DNA of 58,530 bases from Chryseobacterium gilvum (lineage in GTDB: Bacteria; Bacteroidota; Bacteroidia; Flavobacteriales; Weeksellaceae): contig NZ_JAOTEN010000006.1 in the NCBI RefSeq assembly GCF_025628965.1, positions 1 to 58,530 of the forward strand. Reading direction: 5' to 3'. The notes under the pieces were generated by a model, which ran no database searches, was not told the DNA's origin, and saw only the letters and a list, made by a program, of their open reading frames with translations. The position numbers were made by a program, and so were the translations under genes. Shown one piece after another: positions 31,587-39,733 of the stretch (position 1 is its first letter; every line of letters starts with the position of its first letter).

Positions 31587-32960
31587 ATGAAAACACATCA
31601 CTATATATTTCTTACAACCGCTTTATTCATCATCTTATTTTATAATGAAGAAGTGGGGATCAATCTCGGAATTTTAACCATTATCTATGCTGTACTTACT
31701 TTCTTCAGAACTCCTGAAAAAAACAGGACAAAATCATTTATCATCTTATCGGTAACCAGTATATGTTCAGGAATTGCTTTTGCATGGTTTGGCGATTTTC
31801 CGTCATTTTTAGCGGTTGTAAGTTCAATTCTGCTTCTGGGCTATAGGTCAAAAAACAGAAGGATGAAAATACTGATGCTGATTCCGGTATTTGTCGTTAA
31901 CTGTTTTACGTTCATCTGCAGGATTTTCAGTTTTGATGAATGGCTTCCGAAAACCAATACTTCCCGCCTTTGGCAGAAAATAGTAGCTGTTATCATTATT
32001 CCTTTGGTTTTAATTTCAGTTTTCTTTGGGATTTATTCTGCAGGAAGTACGCATTTTGCAAATCTGTTTACCAATTATGAGCTGGATATCAATTTTTGGC
32101 AGCTCATCGGTATTTCAGTGTTGGGATTTTTTATCGCGTTTAATTACTGGAACTATTCAGTAGAAAAATTGATCTATAAACAAAACCATATTTTTCACAA
32201 TGATTTTAAAACCAATGATATCGTTCAGAAACCGACCTATTCTTTCTTAGATATTGATGCGGAAAGAATGAGCGGGGTGATTTCTTTCTTCTTATTAAAT
32301 ATTTTATTGGTTTTTTTCATTATTACCTTTAATTATGAGCAGTTTTATGAAGCGGTAAAAACGCCGAATCAGCTTTCCGAAGAAACACATGAAAGAGTAG
32401 TTGCCGTCATTTTATCGATCGTTATGGCGATTCTGGTGATTATGTTTTATTTTAAATCCAACTTCAATTTTGATCCGAAAGCAGGCTTAATGAAAATTTT
32501 AGTCAAAATCTGGATTATCCTGAATGCGGTTTTGGTAATTTCTGCCATGCTGAAAAATCTGGAATATATCGTCCATTACGGGTTTACCTACAAACGTTTG
32601 GGAGTGTGCGCTTTTCTGATCCTTTCTGTGATTGGTCTGATCGCTACTTTTTTTAAAATTCAGATGAAGAAAAGAAATGCGTATCTTTTTAATACCATGG
32701 TCTGGTTTTTTTATGGAACAGTTTTAGCATGCAGTTATATCAACTGGGGCGGAATTATTACCGCACAAAACATGAAGAGAAAAGATTTCGCGGTCAATTA
32801 TCATGTTACATCAATTAACTTTAGCGAAAAGTGTCTGTTGCAATATGCAGAAGAAAAACAAAACACAAAACTGAAAAAAAATATTTTAGAAAAAATAAAA
32901 AACCAAAGGTCTGCGACATTTCTATCGAAAGTCCTGTATTATGAAACCATACAAAAATAA
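31587..32960 (+). CDS. DUF4173 family membrane protein
   Basis: 457 residues with about ten to twelve hydrophobic helices. The block YTYKRLGVCAFLILSVIGLIATFFKI in near form (FTYKRLGVCAFLIL) and SFLDIDAERMSGVISFFLLNILLVFF match the DUF4173 pattern. The last 90 residues form a soluble tail (FAVNYHVTSINFSEKCLLQYAEE). Function unknown; DUF4173/DUF4153 genes often sit with small winged-helix regulators in Bacteroidota, as here. Last gene of the unit that starts at 28579. Confidence 0.83.
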   Translation: MKTHHYIFLTTALFIILFYNEEVGINLGILTIIYAVLTFFRTPEKNRTKSFIILSVTSICSGIAFAWFGDFPSFLAVVSSILLLGYRSKNRRMKILMLIPVFVVNCFTFICRIFSFDEWLPKTNTSRLWQKIVAVIIIPLVLISVFFGIYSAGSTHFANLFTNYELDINFWQLIGISVLGFFIAFNYWNYSVEKLIYKQNHIFHNDFKTNDIVQKPTYSFLDIDAERMSGVISFFLLNILLVFFIITFNYEQFYEAVKTPNQLSEETHERVVAVILSIVMAILVIMFYFKSNFNFDPKAGLMKILVKIWIILNAVLVISAMLKNLEYIVHYGFTYKRLGVCAFLILSVIGLIATFFKIQMKKRNAYLFNTMVWFFYGTVLACSYINWGGIITAQNMKRKDFAVNYHVTSINFSEKCLLQYAEEKQNTKLKKNILEKIKNQRSATFLSKVLYYETIQK

Positions 32961-33006
32961 ATCTTGTCTGGGAATGATAAGCAACCTTTAAAATTATATT
33001 TAGCAT

Positions 33007-33549
33007 ATGAAAAAGTCAGTTTTATTATTCCTTCCGTTATTCATAATAGCCTGTAAAAAAGAATCTCCCGTTACGGAAAATGTAAGTAATGATTCTGTAA
33101 GTATTATAAAGACAACAGGAGATTCATCAAAGTCTGACTCAGCAGAAATCCGTCAGAAAGATTCGGTGATCAATAATGCTCCTGTTACCAAAGAAGTTTT
33201 AAAAACCGGAGTCATGAGAGAAGAAAAAGACAGGGTGATTATCAGAATTGCTGATGGTGAACATCTTCCTTTTACCATAGGCGAAGAATTTACAGAAAAA
33301 CATGATAAGCTTATCCTTAAAATTGAGAACTATACCAAACCGGAGATTAAAGCTTCCATCAACACCAAACAAAAAGATTTCAATATTAGATTTAATCAGA
33401 TTCAGCTTCCGGACGGAACGATGGATGGGCCTTTTATGAGAGAAATATCCCATAAAGTTCCCAAAAAAGGAGAAGTATGGCTGATCATCGGCAAAAATAA
33501 TATGGCAGACGGAAAAACCACAGGCGACTTCTCGGTAACCGTCGAATAA
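33007..33549 (+). CDS. Lipoprotein of unknown function
   Basis: 180 residues. SpII signal with lipobox FIIACKKE (Cys16). A Ser/Asp-rich linker (about 20-65) precedes a compact domain with RVIIRIADGEHLPFTIGEEF and EVWLIIGKNNMADGKTTGDFSVTVE. No known family was recognised. A near -7 sequence TATATTTA ends six bases before the ATG, so the leader would be almost absent. Confidence 0.78.
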   Translation: MKKSVLLFLPLFIIACKKESPVTENVSNDSVSIIKTTGDSSKSDSAEIRQKDSVINNAPVTKEVLKTGVMREEKDRVIIRIADGEHLPFTIGEEFTEKHDKLILKIENYTKPEIKASINTKQKDFNIRFNQIQLPDGTMDGPFMREISHKVPKKGEVWLIIGKNNMADGKTTGDFSVTVE

Positions 33550-33597
33550 CTTTTGGTACAGTTTCTGCAAATTAAAAAAATCAAAATATAATCTATT

Positions 33598-34110
33598 ATG
33601 AAAAATATATTTTCAATTATGATCGCATCTGCAGCTTTGGCAAGTTGCGGCACCGTACAGTCAATCGTTCAGAATACATTTCCTTACACGGCCAATGTGT
33701 TAATATCGACGGGAGTTCCTGCAAACAAAGAAGTTTCTTCTACTGCAACTGCTACAAATGTTCAGACCTGGTTTGGCGGTAATGATAATGCCCAGATTAA
33801 AGACGTAAGAATTGCGGATGCTAAAATATCTGTGGTTTCGCCATCGGGTGGAAATCTGAGTGCCTTAAAATCAGTGAAAGTTTATATTTCATCGAACGGG
33901 ACTTCCGAAAAACTGGTTGCCTCCCGTACTGATATTTCTACAGATGCATCAAGTGTAAATCTTGATCTGAACAGTGATACAGGATATCTGGACAGTGTGG
34001 TGAAAAGTACAGGTCTTACGGTAAGAACGGTGTATGAATTGAGAAATCAGACCACTTCCGATATGAATCTGAAAGTTGCGATTAATTTCAGCAGCATTCC
34101 TGCAAGATAA
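33598..34110 (+). CDS. Lipoprotein of unknown function
   Basis: 170 residues with an SpII signal (lipobox ALASCGTV, Cys17). The mature part is mostly beta, Thr/Ser-rich, with VKVYISSNG and VRTVYELRNQTTSDMNLKVAINFSS. It resembles other small outer-membrane lipoproteins in flavobacteria but no function is known. A strong terminator follows 24 bases after the stop codon. Confidence 0.78.
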   Translation: MKNIFSIMIASAALASCGTVQSIVQNTFPYTANVLISTGVPANKEVSSTATATNVQTWFGGNDNAQIKDVRIADAKISVVSPSGGNLSALKSVKVYISSNGTSEKLVASRTDISTDASSVNLDLNSDTGYLDSVVKSTGLTVRTVYELRNQTTSDMNLKVAINFSSIPAR

Positions 34111-34133
34111 TTTTGTTAATTTTTATTATAGCG

Positions 34134-34172
34134 AAAAGCGTTTGTTTCAATTTGAAACAAACGCTTTTTATA
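34134..34172. terminator. Strong terminator between converging genes
   Basis: Perfect 17-base arms around one T: AAAAGCGTTTGTTTCAA and TTGAAACAAACGCTTTT. Since dtd ends 15 bases later on the other strand, the hairpin can serve both directions. Confidence 0.88.
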
Positions 34173-34182
34173 TTTTTTAAGG

Positions 34183-34632
34183 CTACATTTTCGTTAAGGA
34201 ATCCATAATAATAGTGACAGGACCGTCATTGATTAGTGAAACCTTCATATCTGCCCCGAAAATCCCGGATTCTGTTTTTAATCCGGATTTTGCAAGCTCT
34301 TCTTTAAAATAATCGAAAATCGGAACTGCACAATCAGGTTTTGCTGCTTTTATAAAAGAAGGGCGGTTTCCTTTTTTATAGTCGGCGATCAGTGTAAACT
34401 GACTGATGCACAAAATTTCACCGGAAATGTCTTTAATAGAAAGATTCAGTTTATCATTCTCATCACCAAAGATTCTGAGATGTAAGATTTTCTGAACCAG
34501 CCAGTCTGCATCGGTTTTTGAATCATTTTCGTCAATTCCCACCAATAGCATAAAGCCTTTTCCGATAGTTCCGACTACTTTATCTTCGACCTGCACGCTG
34601 GCTTCAGAAACTCTTTGGATAACAACTTTCAT
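34183..34632 (-). CDS. dtd: D-aminoacyl-tRNA deacylase
   Basis: 149 residues, full family length. The two active-site motifs are SQFTLIADYKKGNRPSF and the C-terminal NDGPVTIIMDS (Gly-Pro motif). It hydrolyses D-aminoacyl-tRNA and glycyl-tRNA(Ala) to recycle mischarged tRNA in the cytoplasm. The Rieske-like lipoprotein gene is 20 bases upstream in the same direction. Confidence 0.95.
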   Translation of the reverse strand: MKVVIQRVSEASVQVEDKVVGTIGKGFMLLVGIDENDSKTDADWLVQKILHLRIFGDENDKLNLSIKDISGEILCISQFTLIADYKKGNRPSFIKAAKPDCAVPIFDYFKEELAKSGLKTESGIFGADMKVSLINDGPVTIIMDSLTKM

Positions 34633-34652
34633 GAATTAGAATTTAAAATCAT

Positions 34653-35111
34653 TTAATTGTAAAGATTTAAATTCTTCGTTGCAGAATCATAATTCCAGAA
34701 ATAGGTTTTTGGAGGAAGGGATGTTACCGTTGTCGGTTGCCCGCTCAGTAAAATCCATGTAGCGTTGTCTTTCGGGCACAGAATACTGATATTGTCTTTT
34801 ACTTCAAGCGTCGTTCCGTTATCCGGACAAATATGAGGTGCATTGCGGTCATATACCTTAAATGCGGCAGGATTGTCACCAGTTCGAACTACAATAAGAC
34901 CCCGGCTTCCGGATTGCTGTTCATCCACATAAATCCACCCGCCTACATAGTTGAGGTTGTTATAGGCAGCCAGATTAAGATTTAAATTAACACTAATTGG
35001 CGTCAGTGGAAAACAGCTCACGGTATCTTCACGCGTGCTGCATGAGTGTATGTTTAATAAACTGAATGTCAATAAGATGATAAATGATATGGCTGAAAAA
35101 CTTTTTTTCAT
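34653..35111 (-). CDS. Rieske-like lipoprotein with altered cluster ligands
   Basis: 152 residues from ATG 35111; an upstream ATG at 35144 would add 11 residues that break the signal peptide. SpII signal with lipobox LNIHSCST (Cys24). The mature part has the layout of flavobacterial Rieske-type lipoproteins: AYNNLNYVGGWIYV, VYDRNAPHICPDNG, ISILCPKDNATW and a C-terminal Leu-rich strand. In a working 2Fe-2S site CxH and CxxH would be expected; here the first Cys of the CPH box reads Ala (NAPH) and the second His reads Asp (CPKD), so the cluster is probably absent or altered. Call by layout, not by proven homology. Confidence 0.7.
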   Translation of the reverse strand: MKKSFSAISFIILLTFSLLNIHSCSTREDTVSCFPLTPISVNLNLNLAAYNNLNYVGGWIYVDEQQSGSRGLIVVRTGDNPAAFKVYDRNAPHICPDNGTTLEVKDNISILCPKDNATWILLSGQPTTVTSLPPKTYFWNYDSATKNLNLYN

Positions 35112-35128
35112 TTGAATATAATTTTTTA

Positions 35129-35136
35129 TATATTTG
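35129..35136 (+). promoter_or_regulatory. -7 promoter element TATATTTG for greA
   Basis: Exact TAnnTTTG match. A TTTG lies at 35111-35114, closer than the usual 19 bases, so the -33 is uncertain. Transcription starting just after it would give a leader of about 75-80 bases before the greA ATG at 35220. Confidence 0.6.
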
Positions 35137-35169
35137 TAAAACAATAACGATTAACGCGCAAAAACATTG

Positions 35170-35197
35170 TCCGACAAATGTCGGATTATTTTTTTAT
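35170..35197 (+). promoter_or_regulatory. Terminator-like hairpin in the greA leader
   Basis: TCCGACA-AA-TGTCGGA (35170-35185), a perfect 7-bp stem, followed by TTATTTTTTTAT. This is the form of an intrinsic terminator, but it lies after the putative greA promoter and 23-35 bases before the greA start. The only gene on the plus strand upstream is already terminated at 34134. It could attenuate greA or release a short leader RNA. Confidence 0.6.
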
Positions 35198-35219
35198 ACT
35201 AAAACAAAATTTTAAAATT

Positions 35220-35690
35220 ATGGCGAGCTATGTAACTAAGGAAGGATTAGAGAAAATGAAAGCCGAGCTTGAGCAATTGGAAAAGATAGAAAGACCCAAA
35301 ATTACTCAACAGATTGCAGAAGCAAGAGATAAAGGAGATTTATCTGAAAATGCAGAATATGATGCAGCCAAAGAAGCACAGGGAATGTTGGAAATGAGAA
35401 TTTCTAAACTAAAAGATATTGTTACGACTTCTAAAGTAATTGATGAAACTCAACTTGATACTTCAAAAGTGTCGATCTTGACCACGGTGAGACTGATGAA
35501 CAACGATACAAAAAAAGAGCAGATTTTTAAATTGGTTCCGGATAATGAAAGTGATCTGAAAACAGGTAAAATATCGGTCAATACTCCTATTGCAAAGGGA
35601 TTGCTTGGAAAAGTGATCGGTGAAAAGGCAGAAATTGTATTGCCAAACGGAAACAAATTATCTTTTGAAGTACTGGAAATCACTTTGTAA
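35220..35690 (+). CDS. greA: Transcription elongation factor GreA
   Basis: 156 residues starting at ATG 35220 (MASYVTKEGLEKM). A longer frame from 35178 would start before the leader hairpin and add residues absent from the family. The coiled-coil tip carries the acidic pair Asp40 and Glu43 (GDLSENAEYDAA) that drives transcript cleavage in backtracked RNA polymerase. The C-terminal globular domain ends GNKLSFEVLEITL. A HIT-family gene follows after 20 bases. Confidence 0.96.
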   Translation: MASYVTKEGLEKMKAELEQLEKIERPKITQQIAEARDKGDLSENAEYDAAKEAQGMLEMRISKLKDIVTTSKVIDETQLDTSKVSILTTVRLMNNDTKKEQIFKLVPDNESDLKTGKISVNTPIAKGLLGKVIGEKAEIVLPNGNKLSFEVLEITL

Positions 35691-35710
35691 AACTATTCAA
35701 TACTGAAAAA

Positions 35711-36100
35711 ATGAGCTCAATATTCACAAAAATTATCAACGGAGAAATTCCTGCTTATAAAATCGCGGAAGATGAGCATCATATTGCCTTTTTGGATGCA
35801 ATGCCGCTGGTAAAAGGACATACATTAGTTATTCCGAAAAAAGAAGTTGATGTAATTTTTGATCTGGAAAGCGAAGAGTTTAAAAATCTCTGGGGATTTG
35901 CACAAAACGTTGCAAAAAAAATCAAAAATGCAGTTCCCTGCGTCAGAATAGGTGTCGCGGTAGTAGGGCTGGAAGTTCCTCATGCTCACATTCATCTCAT
36001 CCCTATTAATAAAGTGGAAGAAATGAATTTTAAAAATGAACGGTTACAATTATCTGCAGAAGAATATGCAGACATTCAAAATTCAATACTTAATTCTTAA
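35711..36100 (+). CDS. HIT family hydrolase
   Basis: 129 residues. Starts SSIFTKIINGEIPAYKIAED and has the histidine-triad motif VPHAHIHLIPI near the C-terminus. HIT proteins hydrolyse nucleotide-phosphoramidates or adenylated compounds. It is co-transcribed with greA (20-base gap), a pairing common in flavobacteria. Confidence 0.93.
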   Translation: MSSIFTKIINGEIPAYKIAEDEHHIAFLDAMPLVKGHTLVIPKKEVDVIFDLESEEFKNLWGFAQNVAKKIKNAVPCVRIGVAVVGLEVPHAHIHLIPINKVEEMNFKNERLQLSAEEYADIQNSILNS

Positions 36101-36165
36101 TCCAATATAGAATCGTAAAAAAGAAATTTTTTGCGATTTTCTATAATATATATTTAAAAATAAAA

Positions 36166-37359
36166 ATGAATTCAAATCAATGTTCTTTCTGTGGAAAGAA
36201 AAGAAATGAAGTACAAATGTTAGTTTCCGGGCAGAACGGCTTTATATGTGAAAACTGTATAGAGCAGGCCCATTCAATCATAAAAGACAGTGTTTCAGAA
36301 TCCGGGTTTTCTTCTGCAGAGCATGTGAGCGAACTTAAAAAACCAAAGGAAATTAAAGAATTTCTCAATCAATATGTGATAGGGCAGGATCAGGCAAAAA
36401 AACAGCTTTCTATTGCTGTTTACAATCATTATAAAAGATTGTTGCACGCAAAAGATGAAAATCGGGAAGTGGAGCTTGAAAAATCCAATATCATCATGAT
36501 CGGCGAGACGGGTACAGGAAAAACACTATTGGCAAAAACGATTGCTAAAGAATTGAATGTACCCTTTTGTATCGTTGATGCCACTATTTTAACCGAAGCC
36601 GGGTATGTAGGAGAGGATGTAGAAAGTATTCTGTCGAGACTTTTGATGGTAGCAGATTATGATGTAGAAAAAGCGGAGAAAGGAATTGTTTTTATTGATG
36701 AAATTGATAAAATTGCGAGAAAATCAGATAATCCGAGCATTACGAGAGATGTCTCCGGTGAGGGAGTACAGCAGGGTTTACTGAAATTGCTGGAAGGAAG
36801 CATTGTAAATGTTCCGCCTCAAGGAGGAAGAAAACATCCGGATCAGAAGTATATTCAGGTTAATACCCAGAATATTCTTTTTATTGCGGGAGGGGCTTTT
36901 GACGGGATCAAAGAAATTATTGAAAGAAGAATGAATAAGCAGGCTATCGGCTTTAGTTCAGAAAAAATCAATAAATTGGATGAAGACGAATATATTTTAA
37001 CCAATATCAATGCGATAGATCTCCGTTCATTTGGTTTAATTCCCGAGCTTTTAGGTAGGTTTCCCATTATTACCTATCTCGAAAAGCTTACTAAAGAAAC
37101 CATGATCCGTATTATGAAGGAACCTAAAAATTCCATCATCAATCAATTTGTTGAATTATTTAAAATGGATGGCACAAAACTTATTTTTACAGATGAAGCC
37201 GTTGAGAAAATAGTGGATGAAACTATGGATAAAGGTTTGGGGGCAAGAGGTCTGAGAGGTACCACAGAAAAGGTTTTGGAAGATTATATGTTTGATATAG
37301 GAGAAGATGAAGAGATCATTTTAACAAACGATAATATTTTGTTTAACAGAAAGATATAA
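36166..37359 (+). CDS. clpX: ClpX ATPase, substrate adapter of ClpP
   Basis: 397 residues. Four-Cys zinc finger CSFCGKK...CENC at the N-terminus, Walker A GETGTGKTLLAKT, pore loop GYVGEDVES, Walker B VFIDEIDKI, and the sensor-2 Arg in GARGLRG. An IGF-type ClpP-binding loop is replaced by a variant (AIGFSSEK). It unfolds tagged proteins and feeds them to ClpP in the cytoplasm. No clpP gene is nearby. Confidence 0.96.
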   Translation: MNSNQCSFCGKKRNEVQMLVSGQNGFICENCIEQAHSIIKDSVSESGFSSAEHVSELKKPKEIKEFLNQYVIGQDQAKKQLSIAVYNHYKRLLHAKDENREVELEKSNIIMIGETGTGKTLLAKTIAKELNVPFCIVDATILTEAGYVGEDVESILSRLLMVADYDVEKAEKGIVFIDEIDKIARKSDNPSITRDVSGEGVQQGLLKLLEGSIVNVPPQGGRKHPDQKYIQVNTQNILFIAGGAFDGIKEIIERRMNKQAIGFSSEKINKLDEDEYILTNINAIDLRSFGLIPELLGRFPIITYLEKLTKETMIRIMKEPKNSIINQFVELFKMDGTKLIFTDEAVEKIVDETMDKGLGARGLRGTTEKVLEDYMFDIGEDEEIILTNDNILFNRKI

Positions 37360-37389
37360 TTTTTTTAGAATATTTAGTAAAAAATATTA

Positions 37390-37397
37390 TATCTTTG
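37390..37397 (+). promoter_or_regulatory. -7 promoter element TATCTTTG
   Basis: Exact TAnnTTTG match about 42 bases before the ATG of the surface protein at 37439. No TTTG is visible at -33. Confidence 0.6.
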
Positions 37398-37438
37398 CAG
37401 ATAAGATTATATCAACACTAAATATAATAATAATACAA

Positions 37439-39436
37439 ATGAAAAAAAATTTATTAGCTATAGGACTTTTAGGTGCTATTTGTTCTGTTCAGGCGCAGAA
37501 TGTTCTACTACACGTAGATAATAGTGCTAATATGTATGTGAGTGAAGGCGCTCTAGTTTATAACGGCGGCGGACTTCAAACAAGAGGAACCGGACTTATT
37601 GATCTTCATGGAAACATGATGATTGAAGGTTTAACAGCCAATAACGATGTTGTGAGAACCATCACGACAGGCGGAGCTGCCAAAACCGACGGCAGTAATA
37701 TCGTACTGCGACTTAATACTCCAGGCAGTGCTGCTACATCTACTTACGGACAATTATACATCAACGGCCTGGCTCAGGCTGCGGTTACGGCTACTGTAAG
37801 TAAAGAATTCAGAACTCCTGCGCACGGTACGACCAATTATTTCCAGCAGGTTGCTTTACCTTTTTCAGGAAAGACACTCAGTACTTTATCCACAGAATTG
37901 AATAAAGCTTTTGGAACCACAAGGTTTACTCAAAATGAAATTCTTAAATATAATAATCCCTTAGTAGTATCGGATCATTATACGAGTTTAGCAAGTACTA
38001 CTATAGATCCTACAGGATATTACATGTTAGGATCCAAAAACAACAATCTTAATACCGCGACACCACCTGCTGCATGGCCGACTATTGCTCCTACTCCTGC
38101 AGGAAGTGTGTACACCATTAATGGTACACCATATGCGCCTCTGGTTGCAAATGTTACTTTACAGAATGCAGGGAACGGAATTAATTTCGGATCAGGAGGT
38201 AATGCAATCAATCAGTACAACGAAAAATATTATACTTACCTCCAGGATCAGTTTGAAGGAACTGCATCGCCTTGGAGTGGAACCTATGGTAAAAATATTT
38301 ATCAGTTTGGAAACCCTTTCCTTACCAATATTGATTTGTCAAAAATAGGTTTTACGGAATCTGCAACAATAGGGGATGGAAATGCAGTAAGCAATATTTG
38401 GGGAGTGCGATATGATCCGGGTGTTGTAACGACTTTAAGTAACGGAGGAACTTACTCTACCGGGGCACAAATTCAGACTTTCGATCTTTCAGGGGTTCCT
38501 GCAGGTGATGTAGGTCTTATTATTAAACCTATGCAATCGTTTGTGATTAAGTTAAGAAATAATACTGCACAAACTTTAAACTTTAATACCCTTAGAAGAT
38601 TCAGCAATACAGCAAGAGCTGCAGCTACTAATTATAGTGTAACCGCTTTAAAAAATGCAACTGCTGCTACAACGGTAACAGCTAGTTTAAAACAATTGGG
38701 TATTATTGCTTTAGATGCATCAGGTAAAGAAATTGCAAGAACATATTATGTAGTTTCTCCGGATTTGGCTACGGGACATCAAACTTCTGTAGACACTACT
38801 GTACAGGCAGCTTGTTCTACAGTCAATGTTTTAGGAACATTTGAGGAAGCTCCTACAGGAGGTTGGGATAGTAATTATCTTTCTTCTTATTGGTTATATA
38901 TCAATCAGGCGAATGAAAATAACTTCCAGGGAAAAAATATTAAATTGGCAAACTACGATTATGGCGTTACTAACAATGCTGTATCTTATAAGTTTGAGAT
39001 TAGAGAAAATGCAGAGCTTGTTCCTACCGGTACTCATGCTTTGTCTTCAGGATTAGGATTTTATTACAAAGCCCCGAACGGTACCGTACAGCAGATCAAT
39101 CAAGATGATGTAGTACCTATCGCTGGAGATTTGTATGATTTATATTATGGGCCGCCAGAAAGCGTATTGGCAACTTCAAATACCAATGCTAAACCTTCAA
39201 GAACAATTGTTGTTTACAATCCTGATATTACAAACTATATTGTCAGATTTGATCCTAATTGGAAAAAAGCAGATGTACAGGTTTATGATATGAGCGGAAA
39301 ATTAGTAATTTCTAAAAAAGCAGTAAATACTTCTACAGACTTTATAATAGAGCTGGATAACTCGGTTAAAAATTCTTATGTTGTAAAAATTGTTGCAGAT
39401 AATGGTGAAATTGTTAACGCAAAAATTTTAAAATAA
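37439..39436 (+). CDS. Large surface protein with type IX (type A) sorting tail
   Basis: 665 residues. Signal peptide ending SVQAQN. The body is a long beta-rich region with Gly, Thr and Asn abundance, including MYVSEGALVYNGGGLQTRG at the start and a YNPDITNYIVRFDPNW-type turn. The last 80 residues form a sorting domain with VQVYDMSGKLVISKKAV, FIIELDNSVKNSYVVKIVADNGEIVNAKILK in part. It would be exported by the type IX system. It is followed 15 bases later by a small C-terminal-anchor protein and then by a thioredoxin-like protein, which suggests one surface unit. Function unknown. Confidence 0.85.
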   Translation: MKKNLLAIGLLGAICSVQAQNVLLHVDNSANMYVSEGALVYNGGGLQTRGTGLIDLHGNMMIEGLTANNDVVRTITTGGAAKTDGSNIVLRLNTPGSAATSTYGQLYINGLAQAAVTATVSKEFRTPAHGTTNYFQQVALPFSGKTLSTLSTELNKAFGTTRFTQNEILKYNNPLVVSDHYTSLASTTIDPTGYYMLGSKNNNLNTATPPAAWPTIAPTPAGSVYTINGTPYAPLVANVTLQNAGNGINFGSGGNAINQYNEKYYTYLQDQFEGTASPWSGTYGKNIYQFGNPFLTNIDLSKIGFTESATIGDGNAVSNIWGVRYDPGVVTTLSNGGTYSTGAQIQTFDLSGVPAGDVGLIIKPMQSFVIKLRNNTAQTLNFNTLRRFSNTARAAATNYSVTALKNATAATTVTASLKQLGIIALDASGKEIARTYYVVSPDLATGHQTSVDTTVQAACSTVNVLGTFEEAPTGGWDSNYLSSYWLYINQANENNFQGKNIKLANYDYGVTNNAVSYKFEIRENAELVPTGTHALSSGLGFYYKAPNGTVQQINQDDVVPIAGDLYDLYYGPPESVLATSNTNAKPSRTIVVYNPDITNYIVRFDPNWKKADVQVYDMSGKLVISKKAVNTSTDFIIELDNSVKNSYVVKIVADNGEIVNAKILK

Positions 39437-39451
39437 CACAAATTAATACAA

Positions 39452-39673
39452 ATGGAAAAATTTAGTAAATTAATACTGGCTGTATGTGTATTTGCGGTTT
39501 CCCTGCTGCAAGCACAATTACCTCCCAAACCTGTAGACCCGAATGGCGGTACAGGAACAACCGGAACAGGAGCGCAGTCAGTACCCGTAGATATGTACGT
39601 TTATGCTCTCGGTATCATAGCTGTAATGTTAATTATTTTTTATACCAACAAGTATAAAAGTCGTAAAATATAA
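39452..39673 (+). CDS. Small secreted protein with a C-terminal membrane anchor (PID-CTERM-like)
   Basis: 73 residues. A signal peptide (FSKLILAVCVFAVSLLQAQ), a short Pro/Gly-rich middle (LPPKPVDPNGGTGTTGTGAQ), then PVDMYVYALGIIAVMLIIFY as a membrane helix and a basic end NKYKSRKI. The order signal, PxD motif, helix, basic tail fits the small sorting-signal proteins of flavobacteria called PID-CTERM. It follows the type IX protein by 15 bases, so the two are co-transcribed. Confidence 0.75.
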   Translation: MEKFSKLILAVCVFAVSLLQAQLPPKPVDPNGGTGTTGTGAQSVPVDMYVYALGIIAVMLIIFYTNKYKSRKI

Positions 39674-39692
39674 AATTTTATTAAAATGTTTT

Positions 39693-39724
39693 AAACTCCC
39701 TGATTAATCAGGGAGTTTTTTTAT
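39693..39724 (+). terminator. Terminator after the surface-protein pair
   Basis: Perfect 13-base arms AAACTCCCTGATT / AATCAGGGAGTTT, directly followed by a T-run. Confidence 0.9.
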
Positions 39725-39733
39725 TTTTACAGT

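Noticed and set aside
35178..35219. Longer start for GreA
   Set aside because: GreA proteins start at the MASYVTKEGLEKM position; the added stretch contains the U-run after the leader hairpin.
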